From: Amycolatopsis nivea
GTDB lineage: Bacteria; Actinomycetota; Actinomycetes; Mycobacteriales; Pseudonocardiaceae
Reading direction: 5' to 3'
NCBI RefSeq assembly: GCF_004522235.1
Contig: NZ_SDLT01000039.1
Span: forward strand, 1-64,000
DNA length: 64,000 nt
Numbering within the stretch: position 1 is the first letter of the stretch; every line of letters starts with the position of its first letter. Both the position numbers and the translations under genes were made by a program. The notes under the pieces were generated by a model. That model was not told the DNA's origin. It saw only the letters and a program-made list of their open reading frames with translations, and searched no databases. Shown in pieces: positions 34,397-42,678 of the stretch.

Positions 34397-34591
34397 GGTC
34401 TCCCCGCTCTGCAAATCCGGGCCTCCGGTCAAACTTGTCGTACCCCTGGGGACAATAGGCAGTGCGGCCGGTCCGGGGCACCACCCTGGTCGATTATCCG
34501 CGACCCGTTCCGGCGGCGCGGAGCCGGGGCGGTTTACCGCGGCGCAACCAGGTGTCACGGAATAACAGGACAGGAAAGGGCCGTTCGGACC

Positions 34592-35506
34592 ATGGTGGGA
34601 GCCGACGAGCTGACAACAGAAGACCGCAAGCAGCGACTGCGCCTGATGGCGGTGCACGCCCATCCCGACGACGAGTCGAGCAAGGGCGCCGCCACGATGG
34701 CCAAATACGTCGCCGACGGGCACGAGGTCATGGTCGTGACCTGCACCGGAGGCGAGGCGGGCAGCATTCTCAACCCGGCCATGGACCGGCCGGACGTGCT
34801 CGCGAACATGACCGAGATCCGCCGCGAAGAGATGGCGCGCGCGGCGAAGATCCTCGGCGTGAGCCACCGCTGGCTGGGATTCATTGACTCCGGGCTGCCC
34901 GAGGGCGACCCGCTTCCGCCGGTGCCGGAGGGCTCGTTCGCGGTGATCCCGCTGGAGGAGTCCACCGAGGCCCTGGTGCGCGTGATCCGCGAGTTCCGCC
35001 CGCACGTCATCACGACCTACGACGAGAACGGCGGGTACCCGCACCCGGACCACATCCGCACGCACGAGGTGTCGATGGCGGCCTTCGACGCGGCGGGCGA
35101 CCCGGAGCGGTTCCCGGAGGCGGGCGAGCCGTGGCAGCCGCTCAAGCTGTACTACATGCACGGGTTCTCCAAGGCCAGGATGGTGGCGTTCGACACCGCG
35201 CTCAAGGAGGCCGGGCTGGAGTCGCCGTACGAGGAGTGGCTCAAGTCCTGGGACCCGAACCGTGCCGACATCATGGAGCGGGTGACGACCCGGATCGAGT
35301 GCGGGGAATACTTCGAGGTGCGCGACGAGGCGCTGAAGGCGCACGCCACGCAGATCGACCCGACCAGCCGCTGGTTCGCCGTTCCGCTGGAGATCCAGCG
35401 CGAGGTGTGGCCCACTGAGGAGTACGAGCTGAACCGCTCCCTGGTGGACAGCACGCTGCCGGAGGACGATCTGTTCGCAGGCATCAAGGAGAAGGTGAGC
35501 CCATGA
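34592..35506 (+). CDS. mca: Mycothiol S-conjugate amidase
   Basis: This 304-residue zinc amidase cleaves mycothiol conjugates into glucosaminyl-inositol and a mercapturic acid, detoxifying electrophiles and antibiotics. Zinc-site motifs are AVHAHPDDESS (His and Asp) and GGYPHPDH (His), and the domain spans nearly the full length as in mycobacterial Mca. It is adjacent to greA/DUF4307 as in Rv1080c-Rv1082. It confirms a mycothiol-producing actinobacterium. The start at 34592 has AGGAAAGGG upstream at a longer spacing. Confidence 0.92.
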   Translation: MVGADELTTEDRKQRLRLMAVHAHPDDESSKGAATMAKYVADGHEVMVVTCTGGEAGSILNPAMDRPDVLANMTEIRREEMARAAKILGVSHRWLGFIDSGLPEGDPLPPVPEGSFAVIPLEESTEALVRVIREFRPHVITTYDENGGYPHPDHIRTHEVSMAAFDAAGDPERFPEAGEPWQPLKLYYMHGFSKARMVAFDTALKEAGLESPYEEWLKSWDPNRADIMERVTTRIECGEYFEVRDEALKAHATQIDPTSRWFAVPLEIQREVWPTEEYELNRSLVDSTLPEDDLFAGIKEKVSP

Positions 35507-35862
35507 GTTTCGGTGTGCCGGCCGTCGCGGTCGTCCCGCTCACCGCGTCGGCGCTGGTGCTGGCCCAGCAGCCGGACAGCGGGGACAACGGCGGCCAGGG
35601 CGAGGACTTCGGCAAGTCCTCGCCGGTCGGCCTGCTGGTGCTGATCCTGTTCCTGGTCGCGGTCGTCTTCCTGGTCCGCTCGATGAGCAAGCACCTGAAG
35701 AAGGTGCCGCAGAGCTTCGACAAGGAAGAGGCCGGTTCGGAGACCGCTTCCGAGGATGGTTCGGCTGAGGCCGAGCCTTCCGCCGAGGCAGATGAGGCAC
35801 CGGCCGCGGCTGCGGCTGCGGAGAAGAAGCCGGACGCGGCGGCGGCCAAGAAGAGCGACTGA
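35503..35862 (+). CDS. Small single-pass membrane protein downstream of mca
   Basis: This 119-residue protein has a central transmembrane helix (about 43-62, VGLLVLILFLVAVVFLV), a basic juxtamembrane segment (SMSKHLKKVP) and a long Ala/Glu-rich tail. It overlaps mca by ATGA and holds the place of Rv1083. A stretch around residues 9-20 may act as a second hydrophobic segment or signal. Function unknown; tight coupling to mca suggests a membrane partner. Confidence 0.8.
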   Translation: MSFGVPAVAVVPLTASALVLAQQPDSGDNGGQGEDFGKSSPVGLLVLILFLVAVVFLVRSMSKHLKKVPQSFDKEEAGSETASEDGSAEAEPSAEADEAPAAAAAAEKKPDAAAAKKSD

Positions 35863-35881
35863 CCTCCCGTGACGGGTTGAA

Positions 35882-36592
35882 CTAGCTGGTCAGCCCGTCG
35901 CGGAGGGCTGCGATCTTGTCCGTGAGCAGGCTGTCCTCGCCGGGCAGCACCGTGATGTACCGGTTTCCTTCGGGCCCGGACACCTCGAACGCGACGCGCC
36001 CGTCGGTGAGGTCGAGGTAGCTCAGCGGCCCGGCTTCCGCGCGCCCTGGTTCGCGCACGACCACGGTTATCTCGCCGACGCCGAACCAGGTCTGCTGGAA
36101 CAGGGCGTCGACTGCGCGGGCGGCCGGGCTGCGATCGTCGGTGAGGTCCGCCTGGAAGTCCTCCTGGGGCAGGGAGAACGCGCTCAGCCGGGCCGGCCGG
36201 TACCGCGGCAGGCTCGCGACCAGCGCACCGGCCGGAGTACGGGTTCCGTCCAGCACCTTCAGCCGCACCCGATCGCCGGAGCACAGCACCTTCACGCCGG
36301 TTCGTCCCCGGACCGCGACCAGGACCCCGTAACGGGTGCCCTGGTTGTCGACGTGGGCCACGTACTCCGTATCGGCGCGGGCCAACGCATAGAGCACGTC
36401 CTCGAACTCGTCAGTGAACCGTTCGTGGTCGAGCAGGCCCAAGTGGCTCAGCTCGGCATGGACGGCACCGTCGAGAGGCTTGTCGTCCGGGACGAATCGG
36501 ATCCGGTCCGAGAACACCGGATGCGGCTCCGCGAACCCAGCTTCCTTGAGCGCGCTAAGGAGGGCGTCCAGAGACAGATCGGTCGTGCGCAC
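35882..36592 (-). CDS. EspG-family T7SS chaperone-like protein
   Basis: This 236-residue protein has the EspG pattern: an N-terminal helix (LDALLSALKEAG), mixed alpha/beta core and the paired stretches SLPRYRPARLSAFSLPQED and SYLDLTDGRVAFEVSGPEGNRYITVLPG. EspG chaperones bind the hydrophobic tip of PPE proteins and deliver them to the ESX apparatus. It lies 25 bp after a PPE-like gene, which supports that pairing. It is the last gene of the second T7SS operon. Confidence 0.8.
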   Translation of the reverse strand: MRTTDLSLDALLSALKEAGFAEPHPVFSDRIRFVPDDKPLDGAVHAELSHLGLLDHERFTDEFEDVLYALARADTEYVAHVDNQGTRYGVLVAVRGRTGVKVLCSGDRVRLKVLDGTRTPAGALVASLPRYRPARLSAFSLPQEDFQADLTDDRSPAARAVDALFQQTWFGVGEITVVVREPGRAEAGPLSYLDLTDGRVAFEVSGPEGNRYITVLPGEDSLLTDKIAALRDGLTS

Positions 36593-36617
36593 CGCTGGCT
36601 CCCTTCCCCCCGAGCTG

Positions 36618-37853
36618 CTAGTGAGGCGGCTGATCTGCGCCGATCACCGGCGGCACCGGCTTCAGGTCGCTCCCGCCGAACAGCTCGTTGGGATCGGTCT
36701 CGTGGAGGTAGGCGGGGGCTCTTTTCGCCTTGTCTTCCTCCTTCTCGCCAGCCTTACCGGGTATTCCACCGCTGAGCACGCTGCTGGCTTTGCCTGTGGC
36801 ACCGGGTGTTCCAGCGGCGCTGCGGCCGGGGACCGGTTCGACGGCTGCGCCGGCACCATTGCCAGCGCCGAAGCGGCCGCGTGGGCCAGGCTCACTGCCG
36901 GTATTGCTTCGGGAACCGCTGTTGCCTTCCGGAGGACCTCCGGGCGAGTATCCGAGCGGAACGAACCCGCTGGGACCGTTGGCAGCGACCGGCTGACCCG
37001 ATGGCCCGAATCGATAACCGGGTGGTGTCGGCAGCGGTGCCAAGCTCGGCTCGTGCGAACTGATGCGAGTCGGGTTCGGTGGCGAGGCGCCTGAGGCTGG
37101 CGACGGCTGGGGCTCCGTCGACCGAGTTTCGCCGTTGCCGTGGCGGACCCACGGGGTGTGGCTGCCGTTCCCGGGCCAGGCTTCCCGTTCCTCCTGAACT
37201 GGCGCAGTTGATCCAGGAACGGGTTTTCCCGCTTCTGTCACGGGCGCTTCGGGCCCGTGACCAGTGGGTGGCTTGCCACTGACGGGACCCGGGGCCGGGT
37301 GCTTCTGCGATCCGGTGGCTCCGGCGACGCTGATAGGAGGGAAATCCGTGCCGGCCAGCTCCGCGTACAGTGCGGGAATCGCGGCAGTGTTCGTTTCGGT
37401 GGCCGAGTTATAGCCAGCGTAGGCATCGACGTTGTGCTGGGCATCGGCTTGCCACTGGTCCAGCTTACGGAAGTAGCTGCTGTTCCCGTGGATCAAGTCG
37501 TATACGTCCTGCGGTGTGAGTTTCGGCCGATCCCCAATTGGTTTTACTGTGTTCTTAACCAGTTGGAAGGCTGATATCTGATCGTTCGCCGCGGCGTGGA
37601 GCGACACCAGGCTCGTACTGTGATCCGCAGTTGCGGCCATGAGCGGGGTCGTGGAATTGGCCGCTTCTTCGGCGGATGCTCCCTGCCAGCCGGCGCGCAC
37701 CTTTGCTGAGAGCTGGGCGATGCGGTCGATCCGGTCCAGCAATCGCTCGCTGAGCTGAAGTGCGACCCGATCGGTCTCTCCGAGTGATTCCGCTCCTTGC
37801 CCGCCAGTAACCTTGTTAAAGATCTCCGCAGGACTCAAAGACTCGCTCGTCAT
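36618..37853 (-). CDS. PPE/WXG-like T7SS substrate
   Basis: This 411-residue protein has a helical N-terminal domain of about 170 residues with WQG near residue 60 in a helix-turn-helix hairpin, then a long Pro/Gly/Ser linker. It ends in a short motif region (AYLHETDPNELFGGSD...PPVIG) conserved in actinomycete PPE-like ESX substrates. The start overlaps the DUF3558 stop by TGATG. Its neighbour EspG is the expected chaperone. No toxin domain is visible, so a structural or adaptor substrate is inferred. Confidence 0.75.
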   Translation of the reverse strand: MTSESLSPAEIFNKVTGGQGAESLGETDRVALQLSERLLDRIDRIAQLSAKVRAGWQGASAEEAANSTTPLMAATADHSTSLVSLHAAANDQISAFQLVKNTVKPIGDRPKLTPQDVYDLIHGNSSYFRKLDQWQADAQHNVDAYAGYNSATETNTAAIPALYAELAGTDFPPISVAGATGSQKHPAPGPVSGKPPTGHGPEAPVTEAGKPVPGSTAPVQEEREAWPGNGSHTPWVRHGNGETRSTEPQPSPASGASPPNPTRISSHEPSLAPLPTPPGYRFGPSGQPVAANGPSGFVPLGYSPGGPPEGNSGSRSNTGSEPGPRGRFGAGNGAGAAVEPVPGRSAAGTPGATGKASSVLSGGIPGKAGEKEEDKAKRAPAYLHETDPNELFGGSDLKPVPPVIGADQPPH

Positions 37854-38461
37854 CACCGTGCTCCCGGAAGATTGCCAAGTATCTTTTCCGCGACTTTTCG
37901 TGCGGATTCACAGGGGTCTTCCTTGCCTTTGTTTTCTGGGGATTGCCTAACGGAAACTTCGATGGTTTCGCGATCGCTGACACCAACCGCGACGTCGCAT
38001 TCGCCCCTGCTGGCACGTGAATCGTCCTGGCCATAGGCGACTGCTGGGAGGCCATTGACTGGGGCGAGCGGAAGAAAGAAGGGGTAGATGCCCCCTCGCG
38101 ATCGATAGATCGAGGTCAGACCAAGGTCGTCTACGTTCGGGACGGCCACTTGAATCGTGGCGAGGGAAAGCCAGCCGCAGGAGGGTCCAGCGGGCGACTT
38201 CAGGTCGGGCTTAACCCGGGCATGAGGGCCGAGAAGATCCGAAATCTGGGTGGAAGTCAGTGCATTGCAGGGGTTTTGCTTAAACCGGCTGACATCGACG
38301 GGCGTCAGCACTTTCGGAACGCCAGGGCCGGGCACCTGACCTGTCGTGGTGTCCCCTCTTGGCGATTGCGATGTCGGCTGTGCAGGCCGTCCGTCGATGG
38401 TATCGGAACAGCTTACGAGAACGAGCATGGCTATGCAGCCAACCAGTACGCCCCGTTTCAC
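37853..38461 (-). CDS. DUF3558 lipoprotein
   Basis: This 202-residue precursor has a lipoprotein signal with lipobox LVSC (Cys18) and then a DUF3558-type domain (NPCNALTSTQISDLLG start, GPSCGWL in the middle). In actinomycetes DUF3558 proteins are surface lipoproteins often found near T7SS genes; the function is unknown. The GTG start overlaps the upstream stop by GTGA, and the downstream gene by TGATG, so all are coupled. Confidence 0.85.
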   Translation of the reverse strand: MKRGVLVGCIAMLVLVSCSDTIDGRPAQPTSQSPRGDTTTGQVPGPGVPKVLTPVDVSRFKQNPCNALTSTQISDLLGPHARVKPDLKSPAGPSCGWLSLATIQVAVPNVDDLGLTSIYRSRGGIYPFFLPLAPVNGLPAVAYGQDDSRASRGECDVAVGVSDRETIEVSVRQSPENKGKEDPCESARKVAEKILGNLPGAR

Positions 38462-38928
38462 AGGCTGCCGCCGGTGCGATGAAGATCTGTTGAATGCGCA
38501 TCTTCGGTGACTCCGTACCGGTCGAGTGCCGCACGGTACTTCGCCGCCTGGTCGCGGCAGTACTTTTCACACTGGCGCAGCGAATTCAGCAGCGCAATTC
38601 CGGATCTGCCGAAAGTGGTCGCGTTCTCATCGCTGGAGCGATCCAGTCCCGGCGGCTGAGTGCGAGATATTATGTCAATGGAAAGCTGATCCATCTTGTA
38701 TGCGTCGGCGAGATTTTCGAACTCGGTGGCGATTTCGTGAAGCGTCGCTTTGTCATACGAGTAGCCGTCGCCGAGCAACGGGGCGACGGCTAGCGTCTCG
38801 ATCGAAGCTCCGCCGTACCTTCGAACTGAAGGCAGGGCGGCCTGCTGATTGTCGGTCACGATGTACGCCTCCCCTGCGTAGATCGTCCCGGGTCCGCTGG
38901 GCCCAGTCGTGAGGTCACGCTCTGACAC
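38458..38928 (-). CDS. Helical protein opening the second T7SS operon
   Basis: This 156-residue protein has a glycine-rich N-terminal segment and two helices (about 60-85, TLHEIATEFENLADAYKMDQL, and 110-140, ALLNSLRQCEKYCRDQAAKYRAAL), recalling WXG/EspC-like hairpins. No WXG motif is present. I do not recognise a named family. The order before a DUF3558 lipoprotein and a PPE-like gene suggests a T7SS role. Confidence 0.6.
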   Translation of the reverse strand: MSERDLTTGPSGPGTIYAGEAYIVTDNQQAALPSVRRYGGASIETLAVAPLLGDGYSYDKATLHEIATEFENLADAYKMDQLSIDIISRTQPPGLDRSSDENATTFGRSGIALLNSLRQCEKYCRDQAAKYRAALDRYGVTEDAHSTDLHRTGGSL

Positions 38929-39118
38929 CGGGTAACTACTTTAGCGTTCCCGATTAAGCCTGTCTGCCTTTGTGAACACCAAACCGCGGCGGAGTTGGAG
39001 GAATGTTGGTCTGAGCAGGGGGATTGTCCTGCTGCCAGCTATCAGAGTCACCCAAATGTCGCACCCTGTCGACAGGGGCGCTTCACTCCCTTGATACTGA
39101 GACGGACCTGATGCCGTT

Positions 39119-39960
39119 CAGTCAGTTGCTCGTCGTAAAGACTCTCCGGCGGCAGATGTTTTCCCGGCCGGAGTTCATCCACTGCCGGCCAGGCAGCTGG
39201 AAGTGCCCGGACGGCGGGCACATGGTGATGTCGTCGTAGAGGGTGTACTGCGCCAGTGCGGGCCTACGTCGAGAATCCGGCACGCTCTGCAAGCGAGAGG
39301 AACAGGGGTGGATCACGGTGCAGTGGCTGGCCGTGTTCGGGCGGCATCCTGGCATCCGTGACTAGGCGCGCACGTTGCTGCCGGTCGCGGTGCATTGCGG
39401 GAGCAGGCCTTTCCTGGCTGCTGATGGTGTACGCGGCGGGCTGGTCGCGGATGTCCTGTGCGACGGATTCGTCGGAGGACGGGTGTTCAGCAGGTTGATC
39501 CGGATGGCGTTCTGCCCGATACCGAATGCGGAGCAGAAGTGGTCGGCCATCAAGTCGTTGCCCCGCTGTCCTGCTCGGTGTCCACAGGCATCAGCTGGGG
39601 CTTGAAGAAGCCGCCGCCGTACCTGGCCGGGTCCTGCTCGGGCTCGGCTCGTCCGGGGAGAGGTGTGCGCGACTGGATCCGCTGAGACGACCGGGATAAA
39701 GTAATGCGCGACAGCGGCATGCGTGTGCTGGCTTTCTAACGCATTTGTCGGCGGAACGTCGAACTGGACGGTCTTCCCTTTGCCGGAGGTCATCGCCCGG
39801 TCGAACTGCAGGCGGGCGTTAGGCGTCCACTGTTTGCTACGCGTGTCGTCCAGTCTCGGCTCGATCTTGCCCATGCTGACCGCGTGAATCCGCGGCTGCT
39901 CCCGCAGGCGGTGCACAAACACCTCGTCACCCACGTGGAAGGACAAAAACGTCCTTGACG
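39119..39960 (-). pseudogene. Frameshifted remnant of an unknown protein gene
   Basis: On the minus strand, protein-like text runs from about 39946 (SFHVGDEVFVHRLREQPRI, then KWTPNARLQF-like and FDVPPTNALES-like parts). It shifts frame to RYGGGFFKPQLMPVDTEQ, returns at MADHFCSAFGIGQN, shifts again to DESVAQDIRDQPAAYTISSQ, and a last piece (QYTLYDDITMCPPSGHF) ends at a stop near 39122. At least three frame changes are needed to join these. I do not recognise the ancestor, and the joining is inference. Confidence 0.4.
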
Positions 39961-40234
39961 TCGAGCCTGTCCGCGCCGACCGGCATGCAGCTGGCCGACT
40001 GGCACGTGGCTGTTGGTGACTGCGACGGGCGAGCGCGCTGCCGACCGATCGCCGCTATCAGTGACCAGTGTGCGGAGTTCGCCTACTGCGATTAAGCGGG
40101 TTTCGTCCGATCATTTTTCCGTGTCGCGCAGTTCGACTTTGCAATCCACCCTGGCCGCCTCTTTCGCGACACGCATCGACGTGGAGAAAGGAGCAGATTG
40201 GAGGAAACGGCAGACGCTGGCGCGGCCATGTTGG

Positions 40235-40240
40235 TAGATT
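40235..40240 (+). promoter_or_regulatory. Leaderless -10 element of the HEPN-like gene
   Basis: TAGATT lies 6 nt before the ATG at 40247, and an in-frame TAG at 40235 limits any upstream start. No Shine-Dalgarno site is present. Confidence 0.55.
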
Positions 40241-40246
40241 CGGGTA

Positions 40247-42490
40247 ATGAACCAGCGTCCGGTGGGACTACCGGCTGACGCACGCCATCGGCTGACCGCC
40301 GATCTCAGAGCACGCTCCCTCGCCTTCCCGGAGATCGCCGATTCCACTCGGTCGGTGCCGCTGATCCGTGAGTCGTGGGCCGCGCGCCTGGCTGCGCTAC
40401 CCGCCATGTTGAAGCGCGTCGAAACGGCCGCTTCTCCCGACTCGTATGAGACCTGGACCTACCTAGGGCTAAAAACCAGCCTCGCCCGTCTGGAGGCAGC
40501 CCGCCGCGACATCGTCGCCATGCTCATAGCACTGGCACCGTTCGATCTGCGCGATCTTCCCGGGCCTGGAGACAGGGAGTCGGTCGACCGAAACCAGAGC
40601 GCAGTGGATCAGCCTGCCGGGTCGCTGACTCTCGCGCCTGATTCTTCCGAGGGCGACTCGGCGACCGCGACGAAGGCCGACATCCTCCGGTCAGGTCTTC
40701 TCGCTGCGGTCGACCGCGTCATCGACGCCGCCCTCGACGCTATCGAGGCCGGCAACAAGCCGCCTTGCGTCACCGTGGATCTGGCCGCACTGGTCCCGCC
40801 CGTTCCCACGATCGCAGTCCCTGATCGCGGCACTGCCCTAGCAGTCGCGTTTGGCATGAGGACGGTCCCGGTCGACGGGGACGGGACCTTCAGTGCCTCC
40901 CGCGTCCTTGAGGCGCACAAGTATGCAAACTCGTTCCTCCTTGCCTACTTGCTGACCCACATGCAGGCGTTCGGTCTCGCGCCCACCGACGACATGCTCG
41001 CCATGATCCTCGTCACTGGCTGGATCGTGCAGGCACCGGATGCTGTACTCGCATGGCAGACGCTCAGATCGACGGTCCTCCGACTCGAGAACGCCGAGCG
41101 TGTCGCCGGTGCCGTGACCGAGCACGACTCGACCAGCAGCGAGGAGTCAGACGCAGAAACACACGCTGTAGCCAGCGAGGGCTCAGACGCTGCATCCGGT
41201 GACCCCCGCAGAGACGTCTTGAGCGCTGTGCTCGCTCATCTGGCGGACCGTGAGGAGGCCTTGCGCCAGAGCCGACGAATTATCCAGTCCTCCACACGCG
41301 TGCTCCGATCGACGACGGACACCGAGTTGGCCGCCCACGCTCTCGCTGACGTCTACCGCAGGCTCGTCGAAGGCCCCGTGCGTCAGTACGGGTGGGCGAT
41401 GCGCTGTCTCGCTGCGGGTTCATGGAGCCCGCCGCCGATGGTTGGATCGCTCAAAGACGGGTTCGCAACGGACCGATGGCTGAGCGCTGCGCTGATTCCC
41501 AAGCTCCTTCCGGAGGTGCGCAACGGCCAGGCGCACGAGGCGCTTGAGTGGGACGGACTCCGCGGCATCTTCGTTGTTGAAGGCGTCGAGGTCACCTTCG
41601 AGCGCGTGAATATCGCGACTACGGACTGCATGTCCTTCACGCTCGGGTGCGAGGCGGCGTTCGTCCACTGGCGCGCGCTCGCTGCCGTGCCCGGTGCCAT
41701 GTTCCCGGCTGCAGGGCAACCGGGACGGATGGCCGAGTGGCGTCGTGTCGAAGCTATGTTCGGCACCAACGGCCTGCTCATCGATACCTTCACGTTCAAC
41801 GCGCTGCGTCTCGAGGCTCGGATCGAACGCCTCGACATCGAGGACATAAACCCGGCCCTGCAGGCGCTCGTGCACGCTCGACAGTTACTCGTCCATGTGA
41901 AGTCGTTCGCCTACCTCATCTCAGGATCGTCCGAGGCCGTCATCGAGGTTGACGCCTCGGCCCTGGACGCCACCCATCCTGTCTGGCTCCACGCGCGCGA
42001 GCACTTCGACTCCATGCCGCTGTCGACGTTCCTCCCAGCGAACCTGAACGCGCGACTGCGACACGAGCCGGAGGACACCGCCATCCAGGCCGTCGCGTGG
42101 ATTGCTGCTGACTGCGCTCTCGGCGCTATCGACGGTCTGCCGCCGATCTGGCAGGCGGAGCACCTATTGCTCGTCCGCTTGCGTTTAGAGCACACGTGCC
42201 TTGCGCTACGGCACACCATATCGATTCACCAGCGGCGACGCCCTCTCGAAATTGTTTTGAGCATCCTCGACCACGTTCGGGACGACCTGGCCATGCTTCT
42301 GCCGTTCACCCGCGCCGCTCTGGTCGACGAGCTTCCTGCGCTCATCAGTCTGAGGGGTCTGTGGACCGCCTGGGGCCCCGTGTCGAGGATGCCCGGCATC
42401 GACAGCGTGCGCGAGGACCCATCGTCGGCCTACCATCGAAACCCGAAGCGTCGCACGATCTCGCCACACAATCGGTGGATCAACATGTAG
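40247..42490 (+). CDS. 747-residue orphan with HEPN-like RNxxAH motif
   Basis: This large, mainly helical protein has no recognised overall family. Arg425-Asn426-x2-Ala-His430 (EVRNGQAHEALEWDG), followed by a strand-like VVEGVEVTFERV, matches the active-site pattern of HEPN ribonuclease domains (R-x4-H with Asn after Arg), as found in abortive-infection and toxin proteins. Two long helical halves flank it: about 20-400, including an acidic linker near 295-320, and about 490-720. It has its own leaderless promoter and a hairpin behind it, and sits alone in an accessory insertion between the Rv1083-like and Rv1084-like core genes. A defence or toxin RNase is inferred; the motif alone is not proof. 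Confidence 0.55.
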   Translation: MNQRPVGLPADARHRLTADLRARSLAFPEIADSTRSVPLIRESWAARLAALPAMLKRVETAASPDSYETWTYLGLKTSLARLEAARRDIVAMLIALAPFDLRDLPGPGDRESVDRNQSAVDQPAGSLTLAPDSSEGDSATATKADILRSGLLAAVDRVIDAALDAIEAGNKPPCVTVDLAALVPPVPTIAVPDRGTALAVAFGMRTVPVDGDGTFSASRVLEAHKYANSFLLAYLLTHMQAFGLAPTDDMLAMILVTGWIVQAPDAVLAWQTLRSTVLRLENAERVAGAVTEHDSTSSEESDAETHAVASEGSDAASGDPRRDVLSAVLAHLADREEALRQSRRIIQSSTRVLRSTTDTELAAHALADVYRRLVEGPVRQYGWAMRCLAAGSWSPPPMVGSLKDGFATDRWLSAALIPKLLPEVRNGQAHEALEWDGLRGIFVVEGVEVTFERVNIATTDCMSFTLGCEAAFVHWRALAAVPGAMFPAAGQPGRMAEWRRVEAMFGTNGLLIDTFTFNALRLEARIERLDIEDINPALQALVHARQLLVHVKSFAYLISGSSEAVIEVDASALDATHPVWLHAREHFDSMPLSTFLPANLNARLRHEPEDTAIQAVAWIAADCALGAIDGLPPIWQAEHLLLVRLRLEHTCLALRHTISIHQRRRPLEIVLSILDHVRDDLAMLLPFTRAALVDELPALISLRGLWTAWGPVSRMPGIDSVREDPSSAYHRNPKRRTISPHNRWINM

Positions 42491-42547
42491 GGAGTGCCAT
42501 CCGAAATGCCAATTTTTAGCCGTCGGCGAGTGGATGCGCGGACCGGT

Positions 42548-42575
42548 CGTCGCCAACCATCTAGAGTTGGCGACG
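42548..42575 (+). terminator. 10-bp hairpin after the HEPN-like gene
   Basis: CGTCGCCAAC pairs perfectly with GTTGGCGACG around an 8-nt loop, 57 bp after the stop. A short TCTGT follows rather than a T-run. Confidence 0.6.
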
Positions 42576-42678
42576 TCTGTCCCGGCGACTTCGAGCTTTA
42601 GCTGCAACATGAAATCCGATCTAGCGAATCAGGGCCGCATAACCTGGGTGCTGTAAACTCCTTCCGGGGGTCTGAGGG

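Larger units (their letters stand above)
38929..40246. other. Low-coding decayed stretch between the second T7SS operon and the HEPN-like gene
   Basis: In these 1.3 kb no intact gene is convincing. Base composition is lower in GC than its surroundings. Fragments of natural-looking protein appear on the minus strand in different frames (see the pseudogene entry). The remainder holds the two operon promoters and nothing else I can name. Confidence 0.6.

Noticed and set aside
35882..42600. Prophage or integrative element carrying the second T7SS block
   Set aside because: No integrase, transposase, tRNA target or clear attachment repeats were found at either edge.
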